Part shown: positions 1 through 5,425 of the stretch, piece after piece
Numbering within the stretch: the stretch's first letter is position 1
How the letters are laid out: each line of letters starts with the position of its first letter
Source: Planctomycetia bacterium
Lineage (GTDB): Bacteria > Planctomycetota > Phycisphaerae > Phycisphaerales > SM1A02
Length of the DNA: 7,327 nucleotides
Assembly (NCBI GenBank): GCA_005799205.1
Contig: SYHM01000155.1
Span: forward strand, 1 to 7,327
Direction: 5' to 3'
The notes under the pieces: model-generated
Told to the model about the DNA's origin: nothing
The model's database searches: none
What the model saw: the letters and a program-made list of their open reading frames with translations, nothing else
Translations under genes and position numbers: made by a program

Positions 1-439
1 CGCGTTCGGCGAAGCACTTCAGCCCTCATTCAAGGTGTACTGCCAGCAGGTAGTGAAGAATGCGCAGACGCTGGCGCACGAACTTCAATTGCGCAAGTAC
101 CGCCTCTGTTCAGGAGGCACCGACAACCACCTGATGCTCGTCGATCTGCGCACCCGTGATGCCGAGTTGACTGGGGCAGACGCTGAGAAGTGGCTCGAAA
201 GCGCCGGAATCATCTGCAACAAGAATGGGATCCCAAACGACCCGCGTTCGCCTGTGGTGACCAGCGGACTTCGACTCGGAACCCCAGCACTCACGACGCG
301 CGGATTTCGTGAGACGCAGATGCGTCAGGTCGCCGCGTGGCTCGATGCGGTGATGGGATCGAAGGGTGAACCAACGACCTGTGCGCGCGTGCGCGATGAG
401 ATTCGTGCTCTGTGTCACTTCTTTCCACTTCCGCATTGA
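1..439 (+). CDS. glyA: Serine hydroxymethyltransferase, C-terminal part (5' end outside window)
   Basis: The reading frame is open from base 2 and ends at TGA 437-439, showing the last 145 residues of a protein normally about 415-430 long. The enzyme is cytosolic and PLP-dependent. It interconverts serine plus tetrahydrofolate with glycine plus 5,10-methylene-tetrahydrofolate and so feeds one-carbon metabolism. Visible family signatures are GGTDNHLMLVDLR (visible residues 38-50), the CNKNGIPND segment (72-80), and SGLRLGTPALTTRGF (88-102). The arginine in that last motif (visible residue 91) matches the conserved arginine that binds the substrate carboxylate. The PLP lysine lies upstream, outside the window. 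The stop overlaps the start of the next gene (TGATG), suggesting translational coupling. The identification is secure; only the N-terminal two thirds is missing. Confidence 0.95.
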   Translation, partial: AFGEALQPSFKVYCQQVVKNAQTLAHELQLRKYRLCSGGTDNHLMLVDLRTRDAELTGADAEKWLESAGIICNKNGIPNDPRSPVVTSGLRLGTPALTTRGFRETQMRQVAAWLDAVMGSKGEPTTCARVRDEIRALCHFFPLPH

Positions 440-1413
440 TGGACGGTGACCAGCGCATCGTGACGTTTGACCTTCCGCCGAGCTCGCCGCTCACGTCGGT
501 ACGATTGCTTTGGCCGATTCTGGTGGTGCTCTTCTTTGTGGTTCCGGCGGGAACCATCGCGTTCACGTTCGCACTCGGATCCGCTGCCCGCGCAAACTCG
601 GGTGCGGGGGTCAGCTCGCCCTTCACGCCATTTGTGCTCTTTGCCTTGGGCATGGGTGCGACATTGATCGTGTTCTACGTCTTCAATTGCCGCCGACTCA
701 GCAAGGTGCGCCGAAGGCAGTGGGACGACTTTGTCACCGGCCAGGGTGGGGGTGAGCACGCAGTGCAACTCGAGAGTCTCATGAGAGTGAACAGGTGGGG
801 ATTCGGCAGGCGACAGGCGACATGGAACAAGATGAGTTGCGCAGTCGTGAAGGCGCTTCGCACGTCACACAACGGATCGATCGCGTTCATCCCATCGAAG
901 CTCGCGAAACAACTCGAATCTCATAAGGCTCCACCTGGCCTCCTAGAGCCCGAACCAATCGGCCACAGTTTCTCATGGGCGCAAGGGTGTGCCATGGTGT
1001 TTCCGTTGCTCCTCGTCGGCAATTCGTTCGTCTCACGCCGACTTCATGGCGTTCCCTGGGGGTGGCTCGATCTGCTCTTGGCAGTCAGCCTAGGGGTACT
1101 CGGCCTTTCTGCGGTCGTGTGGTGCACCTCAGTGCTCGGCGAGAAGGTCGTCGCCCTTAAGTCGACGAAGGGCATCGTCAAAGCAGGGCCAGGATGGATT
1201 GACTCCCACACCCCCAAGAGGCGGTGGACGGTCGAAGATTCGGTGTTGATTGTGCGAGCGATGACCCCCAGCCCCCGTACGAACTATCAGGCGTTTCTGC
1301 TGGGTCCACAAGGGATGCTCATGATTCCAATCGCCAAAGGAACAGGCCCCGCCTTCATCAACCTCTGGCAGCGGTGGACGACCCCGGAGCCGCGCCTCGA
1401 TCTCGCGGAGTGA
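439..1413 (+). CDS. Four-helix membrane protein of unknown function, possibly YcxB-like
   Basis: The product is 324 residues. I chose ATG 439 because it overlaps the glyA stop as TGATG. An in-frame GTG at 412 would extend it by nine residues inside glyA. No clear ribosome binding site precedes either start, which fits coupled translation. Four hydrophobic segments are visible at about residues 24-47, 62-83, 181-198 and 208-229. They form two helical hairpins, each followed by a soluble stretch. The two soluble stretches (about 85-170 and 235-315) share a pattern: a Trp, then about ten residues to a hydrophobic run ending in (K/R)-A-(L/M), then an I-P near a short hydrophobic strand (AFIP and LMIP). 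This looks like an internal duplication. The C-terminal part recalls the YcxB-like fold of poorly characterised membrane proteins, but that is a guess from pattern. Cofolding with glyA metabolism is not evident. The stop abuts the convergent gene directly. Confidence 0.75.
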   Translation: MDGDQRIVTFDLPPSSPLTSVRLLWPILVVLFFVVPAGTIAFTFALGSAARANSGAGVSSPFTPFVLFALGMGATLIVFYVFNCRRLSKVRRRQWDDFVTGQGGGEHAVQLESLMRVNRWGFGRRQATWNKMSCAVVKALRTSHNGSIAFIPSKLAKQLESHKAPPGLLEPEPIGHSFSWAQGCAMVFPLLLVGNSFVSRRLHGVPWGWLDLLLAVSLGVLGLSAVVWCTSVLGEKVVALKSTKGIVKAGPGWIDSHTPKRRWTVEDSVLIVRAMTPSPRTNYQAFLLGPQGMLMIPIAKGTGPAFINLWQRWTTPEPRLDLAE

Positions 1414-2004
1414 TCAACCCGTCGCGTCATCGACGCGGCAGAGCGACCCGTCGCGCAGCGCGTACTCACATCCGGTGTTGGCGCACCGAGCGCTTGCACT
1501 CCCAGTCAGCGGCAACTTGAGTTGTTCGCCGAACTCGCTCATCCATCCAATCTGCTTCGCGGGAACGCCCACCATCAGCGCGTAGGGTTTGACATCTTTG
1601 TTCACCACCGCACCCGCACCGACGAAGGCATACTTGCCGATGGTGACGCCACAGACAATGGTGCAGTTGGCTCCGAGTGTCGCTCCCCGTTGCACGACAG
1701 TATCGCGGTACTCATCCTTGCGGGTGATGGCGCTTCGTGGGTTGTACACATTCGTAAACACCATGCTCGGTCCGCAAAAGACATCGTCTTCGAGCGTGAC
1801 ATTGTCATACACACTGACATTGTTCTGAATCTTGACGTTGTTGCCAATCACGACGCGGTTGCCGACATAGACATTCTGACCGAGCGAGCAGCGTTCACCG
1901 ATTCGGGCGCCTTTGCTGACATGAACCCAGTGCCAAATGCGCGTGTCAGCGCCGATGATTGCTCCATCATCGACGAGTGCGGTCTCGTGCTTGGTGTAGG
2001 TCAT
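1414..2004 (-). CDS. wbpD: UDP-2-acetamido-3-amino-glucuronate N-acetyltransferase (WbpD/WlbB type)
   Basis: The product is 196 residues with left-handed beta-helix hexapeptide repeats, such as GARIGERCSLGQNVYVGNRVVIGNNV (about residues 32-57, shown here only as a repeat region). The family-specific block covers QNNVSVYDNVTLEDDVFCGPS (60-80) and continues into FTNVYNPRSAI. AGAVVNKDV and ALMVGVPAKQIGWM (142-155) form the C-terminal cap. Enzymes of this family acetylate the 3-amino group of UDP-GlcNAc(3NH2)A using acetyl-CoA, giving UDP-2,3-diacetamido-2,3-dideoxy-glucuronate for O-antigen or capsule sugars. The start ATG overlaps the upstream stop as ATGA, so it is probably made from the same message as the dehydrogenase. 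A short tail (about 170-196) carries three cysteines (C174, C179, C189). The fold and family are clear; the exact sugar is inferred from the neighbouring gene. Confidence 0.9.
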   Translation of the reverse strand: MTYTKHETALVDDGAIIGADTRIWHWVHVSKGARIGERCSLGQNVYVGNRVVIGNNVKIQNNVSVYDNVTLEDDVFCGPSMVFTNVYNPRSAITRKDEYRDTVVQRGATLGANCTIVCGVTIGKYAFVGAGAVVNKDVKPYALMVGVPAKQIGWMSEFGEQLKLPLTGSASARCANTGCEYALRDGSLCRVDDATG

Positions 2005-2957
2005 GCGCCACCCATCGTGCGAAGAAACGGGTGGTAATCGCCTTGTTTCCCAATTGGAGTCGCGGTTCGAATCTCGCCGACCGTTTCGATCGCCACGCGG
2101 TTTGCTTCGAGGCCAAATCCACCTCCAGCCAACATGTCTTCGTAGACGCGCGTGTGCAGGTCGGTGAATCCATCTGAGAATTCGATCGACTCGTCACCCA
2201 TCAGAATCGACCGATAGGTGCGCTGTCCCTTCGCGCGCGAATCTGCAGGAAGGTCATTCGCGTCGACCGACAAGAACCAGCGCACGCGCGCCCGTTCGTA
2301 CTCGAGGTATCCAGCGGCGCAGGTCGGGGTGCGGTGGTGCACCTTGTTTGCGACGACCTTGCCGAAGACGAAGTGCAACATGTCGTAGAAGTGCACGCCG
2401 ATGTTGGTCGCAACGCCGCCCGATTTCGTCGTGTCGCCTTTCCACGACTGGAAATACCACCGACCACGGCTCGTGATGTATGTCAGGTCGAGATCGAATG
2501 TCTTGCCGCGCGGGGCCTGCGCGACACGTTCCTTGAGTGCCACGATCGCGGGATGCAGCCGAAGTTGCAGCACTGTGTAGATGCGCTTGCCGGACTCACG
2601 TTCGATCTCGAGCAAGCCGTCAATATTGCGAGCATTGAGCACAATCGGCTTTTCGCAGAGGGCATTCGCGCCTGAACGCAGGGCGAATCGAATGTGCGAG
2701 TCGTGCAGATAGTTTGGAGAGCAGATCGAGACATACTCAATCTGACGCCCCGTGCTAGCGCGGCGCAACTTGTCGGTGTGGCGATCAAACCGTTCGAACT
2801 CAGTAAAAAAATCAGCGTCAGGGAAGTAGCTGTCCATGACGCCCACCGAGTCGTTGGGGTCTAGCGCAGCGACGAGCGTGTTGCCTGTGTCTTTGATCGC
2901 CTTCAAGTGGCGGGGTGCAATGAACCCACCAACTCCAATTACAGCGAAGTTCTTCAT
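2001..2957 (-). CDS. wlbA: UDP-N-acetylglucosaminuronate 3-dehydrogenase (WbpB/WlbA type)
   Basis: The product is 318 residues of the Gfo/Idh/MocA oxidoreductase family. An N-terminal Rossmann motif, VIGVGGFIAPRHLKAI (6-21), binds NAD; AALDPND (30-36) is the expected end of the second strand. CEKPIVL (101-107) holds the family EKP lysine, K103. NIGVHFYDMLHFVFG (185-199) holds the catalytic-type histidine H189. RGRWYFQSWKGD (164-175) and the spacing match the WlbA/WbpB subgroup of about 315-350 residues. That subgroup oxidises the 3-hydroxyl of UDP-GlcNAcA so that an aminotransferase can place an amine there. The gene lies 40 bases after efp and overlaps the acetyltransferase by four bases, forming a pathway pair. 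The UDP-GlcNAc 6-dehydrogenase and the aminotransferase (WbpA and WbpE types) are not in the window. No strong ribosome binding site precedes ATG 2957. Confidence 0.9.
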   Translation of the reverse strand: MKNFAVIGVGGFIAPRHLKAIKDTGNTLVAALDPNDSVGVMDSYFPDADFFTEFERFDRHTDKLRRASTGRQIEYVSICSPNYLHDSHIRFALRSGANALCEKPIVLNARNIDGLLEIERESGKRIYTVLQLRLHPAIVALKERVAQAPRGKTFDLDLTYITSRGRWYFQSWKGDTTKSGGVATNIGVHFYDMLHFVFGKVVANKVHHRTPTCAAGYLEYERARVRWFLSVDANDLPADSRAKGQRTYRSILMGDESIEFSDGFTDLHTRVYEDMLAGGGFGLEANRVAIETVGEIRTATPIGKQGDYHPFLRTMGGA

Positions 2958-2997
2958 GCGACGGCACTATATGTTCGGGCGGCGCACCAACGCGCGC

Positions 2998-3552
2998 TCA
3001 TGCGCGGCTTGCGTACGAGCCATCTGCCGTGTTGACGCGAATCATCTCGCCGATGACGATGAATGGTGGCACTCGAGTCTTGAGGCCTGTTTCGCAGACC
3101 GCCTCCTTGAGTTGATTCGTCGCGGTTGCCCCCTTGATTCCAGGGGCCGTGTCGGTCACCTTGAGTTCGACGACATTGGGAAGTTCGATCGAGATCGGCT
3201 TGCCATCGCACCAGAGAACGACCAGCTCGGTGTTGGGCTTCGCATAGAGCGGCATGTCGCCGACAACCGTGTCATCGAGTTCGACCTGCTCGTAGTTGGC
3301 GGTATCCATAAAGACATACTTCTTACCGTCGAGGTAGAGGTACTCCATTGGACGGCGGTCAAGTTCGACTTGCTCAACGGTTTCGCCTGAACGCAGGCGC
3401 TTTTCGAGCAGCGTGCCTTTGTCGATGTCCTTAATCTTGATCTGGATGAATGCGCGAAGATTTCCAGGGGTCACATGGGTGAACTGCGTGACAACATAGA
3501 AGCGTCCGTCGAGCTTGATTGCCACGCCTGGTCGTAAGTCGTTTGAATTCAT
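2998..3552 (-). CDS. efp: Translation elongation factor P
   Basis: The product is 184 residues with the three EF-P domains: an N-terminal KOW-like domain (about 1-63), a central OB domain (about 66-127) and a C-terminal OB domain (about 130-184). The C-terminal block LPNVVELKVTDTAPGIKG (124-141) and the closing IRVNTADGSY-A-SR are typical. EF-P binds between the ribosomal P and E sites and relieves stalling at polyproline. I chose ATG 3552, not an in-frame upstream start near 3666, because homology begins at MNSNDLRPG and an AAGGA box sits five bases upstream (3558-3562). The upstream extension would also run through a terminator hairpin. Oddly, the domain I loop reads TPGNLRAF. The tip position that is lysine in E. 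coli (K34) or arginine in Pseudomonas is asparagine here (N31). A TATGAT box at 3589-3594 may provide its own promoter. Confidence 0.96.
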   Translation of the reverse strand: MNSNDLRPGVAIKLDGRFYVVTQFTHVTPGNLRAFIQIKIKDIDKGTLLEKRLRSGETVEQVELDRRPMEYLYLDGKKYVFMDTANYEQVELDDTVVGDMPLYAKPNTELVVLWCDGKPISIELPNVVELKVTDTAPGIKGATATNQLKEAVCETGLKTRVPPFIVIGEMIRVNTADGSYASRA

Positions 3553-3588
3553 GTGGGTCCTTGGAGTCCTTGATCGAGAGGGGGGGCG

Positions 3589-3594
3589 ATCATA
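3589..3594 (-). promoter_or_regulatory. Possible -10 box of an efp promoter
   Basis: On the minus strand TATGAT lies 37 bases before the efp ATG and just downstream of the terminator T-run. It is a five-of-six match to the sigma-70 -10 consensus. No good -35 box lies at 16-18 bases, because that position falls in the terminator stem. If used, transcription would start near 3582, giving a leader of about 30 bases with the AAGGA site. The call rests on the -10 alone. Confidence 0.35.
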
Positions 3595-3601
3595 GCGCGA
3601 T

Positions 3602-3631
3602 AAAAAAACCCCCGAGCACAAGGCTCGGGGG
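3602..3631 (-). terminator. Rho-independent terminator upstream of efp
   Basis: On the minus strand a perfect nine-base stem (CCCCCGAGC 3631-3623 with GCTCGGGGG 3617-3609) closes a five-base loop (3622-3618). It is followed at once by seven T (3608-3602). This is a textbook intrinsic terminator. It points at efp, about 50 bases before its ATG. It therefore ends a transcript that begins in the gap between efp and the DUF1573 gene, since no protein gene precedes it on that strand. Confidence 0.9.
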
Positions 3632-3750
3632 CGGAGGGAGGGAAAAGGGCATGGTTGGTCAGACAATCAATTGACTGGAGGGTTTTTCTCCAGCCTCTCG
3701 ATTCTCTAACGCGGACTCTCATCCGCACTTCCACCATAGCCCCGAATCTT
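3602..3750 (-). ncRNA. Candidate structured small RNA or efp leader, unknown family
   Basis: Reading the minus strand from about 3750 to 3602, the sequence folds into one branched structure. Closing stem P1 pairs 3742-3739 and 3737-3733 with 3655-3651 and 3650-3647, leaving one bulged U at 3738. Hairpin P2 pairs 3726-3722 (GCGGA) with 3715-3711 (UCCGC) around a UGAGAG loop. The long arm P3 pairs 3710-3705 with 3663-3658, then after a G/G mismatch 3703-3698 with 3670-3665. It continues after a 2x2 internal loop into P4, where 3695-3688 pairs with 3680-3673 around an AAAAACC loop. A C- and U-rich linker leads into an intrinsic terminator ending in seven U. The stretch lies between efp and a divergent gene and has no convincing reading frame. 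I do not recognise 4.5S, 6S, tmRNA, RNase P or a known riboswitch. The 5' end is uncertain. It could be an independent RNA, or an attenuating leader for efp. Confidence 0.5.
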
Positions 3751-3802
3751 GGTTTGTAAAATTTGGTTGCAAAGAAATCAGAATTTCCCTTCGTCGTGCC
3801 AA

Positions 3803-3808
3803 TATGAT
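3803..3808 (+). promoter_or_regulatory. Possible -10 box for the DUF1573 gene
   Basis: TATGAT on the + strand lies about 60 bases before the chosen ATG at 3869. The upstream stretch 3745-3790 is AT-rich compared with its surroundings, as expected of a promoter region shared by divergent transcripts. No clear -35 box at 16-18 bases was found, so this is weak. Confidence 0.3.
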
Positions 3809-3868
3809 CAGCGAGTCGCCTGAACATTGACGCACGCCGACCACGTGCAGCTATGCTCCGAGGTACGA

Positions 3869-4975
3869 ATGATGATCCTCAAGAAAGCGAGTTATCGGAA
3901 CACACAACTGCGTCGGGACGGACGAATTGCGAAGCCACTTTGTGCGGTTTTTATAGGTGGTTTTGCTTTGTGTGTTTCGATGAGTGCGGTCGGTCAGAGC
4001 ACCCCGTCTGTGGCGCCACCGAGGCCCAAGCCTCCTGCAACTGCACCCGCTCGGGGGTCAATCGCAACTGCGCCACCCCTCGTGGCCGAACCCGCCTCAC
4101 TCGACTTGGGGTTTCTCGCCCCGAACACCCCGGGTGAGGGAACGGTGGTGCTTCGAAACACTGGTGACGCGCCGCTCACAATCAGCGCCATCGTCGCCTC
4201 GTGCAAGTGCACCACAATCAATGACATCGTCGGGAAGCAGATTTCGCCTGGCGGCTCCGAGACGATCACGATCAAACTCGACGGCGCTCCAGCGATGGGG
4301 GTGCGCCGATCGTCGGTCAAGGTCACCGCAGAAGGATTCGCGCGCGCTCTCGATATCGCCGTGAAAGGCGAGGTCAGCCTGCCCGTGCGCATCGTTCCGC
4401 CGTACATCAACGCGATTGAGCAGAAGAACTTGCAAGGACGCCTAATCGTCGAATCGATCGACCGACAACCCTTCAAGATTCTCAGCGAGAAGGGGGGGGC
4501 GGGCTTCTCGATCCAAGGCTTCGATACCGCTGCCGACGCCCCGCGCAACTCCTACGTCGTGTCGTATGACCTCACCGGCTGCGCCACCGACCTTCCATCA
4601 CACCTACTCATCGAGACCGATGCTGTCGGTGCGGGAGTCGTCGATGTCCGAGTACGAAGTGAACGGGCTCCGAAAAAGCCACTGATCCAGTTCGCCGACA
4701 CCCGGTGCAATCTCGGCACAGTTCGTCCAGGCAGTTCGAAAGACGCTCGCTTTACGATTTCGAATGGAAAGGTGGTCGTGGACTCAGTATCAACGACGAG
4801 TTCGGACGCTGCGGTAGCGCTCTCGCGCACCGAGCCAGGCAAGGATGGCGCGCTTGCCGTCACCATCACGGTCACGCCTTCGACAGGTTTCACCGGCATA
4901 CTCACCCTTCCAATCGTGCTCAAGAGTGCAACCCACAGTGCCGACCTCGAAGTGATCGCGAGCGTCCGTCCATGA
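3869..4975 (+). CDS. Exported DUF1573-domain protein
   Basis: The product is 368 residues. I chose ATG 3869 because GAGG (3860-3863) sits five bases upstream and a Sec signal peptide begins there. A TTG at 3827 would add 14 residues. The signal has a basic start (K5, K6, R10, R15, R16, R19, K22), a hydrophobic core at about 24-40, and a likely cleavage near AVG-Q (40-43). A Pro/Ala-rich linker follows (about 44-72). The DUF1573 domain, about 75-170, has the typical line LDLGFLAPNTPGEGTVVLRN (78-97) and the cysteine pair SCKCTT (111-116). A second beta-rich, Ig-like region occupies about 270-368. DUF1573 proteins are common in planctomycetes and Bacteroidetes and resemble ASH/MSP-type beta-sandwich domains, but have no assigned reaction. 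An eight-G run lies at 4492-4499. The stop overlaps the next gene as ATGA. The product probably acts outside the cytoplasm. Confidence 0.85.
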   Translation: MMILKKASYRNTQLRRDGRIAKPLCAVFIGGFALCVSMSAVGQSTPSVAPPRPKPPATAPARGSIATAPPLVAEPASLDLGFLAPNTPGEGTVVLRNTGDAPLTISAIVASCKCTTINDIVGKQISPGGSETITIKLDGAPAMGVRRSSVKVTAEGFARALDIAVKGEVSLPVRIVPPYINAIEQKNLQGRLIVESIDRQPFKILSEKGGAGFSIQGFDTAADAPRNSYVVSYDLTGCATDLPSHLLIETDAVGAGVVDVRVRSERAPKKPLIQFADTRCNLGTVRPGSSKDARFTISNGKVVVDSVSTTSSDAAVALSRTEPGKDGALAVTITVTPSTGFTGILTLPIVLKSATHSADLEVIASVRP

Positions 4976-5415
4976 GTCATCATGCTCCGCCACCCCTCGT
5001 GATCACGATTGTCGTGGGGGCTCATCCCCATGCAGAACGAGATGATCGCCAGCGCGCCTACGCGCTTGCAGCTCATCTCGAGGCGATGCTTGCAGCCCTA
5101 CACGACACGGGCGAATCGCTCCCGCAGGTGCAGGTGCTCAGCGATCTCTGGTTTCTGAACGATGCTTCGCTCTCCTCAGGGCCAACGATCGCACTCGGGA
5201 CAGCAACGACCAACGCTGCAGTCGCGCATCTCGCGTCGCGCCTGCCCCAAGCGTTTGTCGTCGATGGTGAGTTCGAGATTCAGTTCGATCGCATCGGCAG
5301 CGATCCGCGCGTTTCACTGCGTGGAGTCAACGCCGCGACAACTGCGCGGGCAGTTGAAGTCTTCACGGACAAGTTTCTTGCGCAGTGGCTCGAAGCGGTG
5401 ACAGCCGCCGTGTGA
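4972..5415 (+). CDS. Hypothetical 147-residue alpha/beta protein coupled to the DUF1573 gene
   Basis: I do not recognise a family. The start ATG 4972 overlaps the upstream stop (ATGA), and the frame runs to TGA 5415. There is no signal peptide or membrane helix, so the product should be cytoplasmic even though its partner is exported. The pattern suggests alternating strands and helices. A hydrophobic strand VITIVVGA (10-17) is followed by a helix (about 22-45), then QVQVLSDLWFLND (52-64). TIALGTATTNAAVAHLASRLP (72-92) has a strand-loop-helix look, with AFVVDGEFEIQFD (94-106) after it. RVSLRGVNAATTARAVEVF (113-131) leads into a C-terminal helix. Codon usage resembles the neighbours. The gene ends 10 bases before the convergent prfA stop, with no terminator hairpin between. 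It is probably real because of the coupling and tight packing. Confidence 0.7.
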   Translation: MSHHAPPPLVITIVVGAHPHAERDDRQRAYALAAHLEAMLAALHDTGESLPQVQVLSDLWFLNDASLSSGPTIALGTATTNAAVAHLASRLPQAFVVDGEFEIQFDRIGSDPRVSLRGVNAATTARAVEVFTDKFLAQWLEAVTAAV

Positions 5416-5425
5416 TTGCACAGAA

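Noticed and set aside
1522..2037. + strand open frame antisense to the acetyltransferase gene
   Set aside because: Shadow of a clear hexapeptide-repeat protein on the other strand; its Asp/Ile/Val-rich repeats come from that repeat.
3553..3666. Extended N terminus for EF-P starting near 3666
   Set aside because: The extra residues have no EF-P homology and cross the terminator hairpin; ATG 3552 has an AAGGA site and the normal family start.
3602..3755. Known RNA classes (hammerhead ribozyme, FMN or TPP riboswitch, 4.5S, 6S, RNase P RNA) for the structured region
   Set aside because: The CUGANGA and GAAA core, the FMN and TPP consensus blocks, the 4.5S apical loop, the RNase P GAGGAAAGUCCG-type segment and a 6S central bubble were looked for by eye and not found.
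3549..3827. Open frame on the minus strand through the gap upstream of efp
   Set aside because: It runs through a perfect terminator and the branched RNA fold, has no recognisable protein pattern, and ends within the efp leader.
3827..3868. TTG start for the DUF1573 protein
   Set aside because: It would place 14 residues before the signal peptide; ATG 3869 has a better ribosome binding site.
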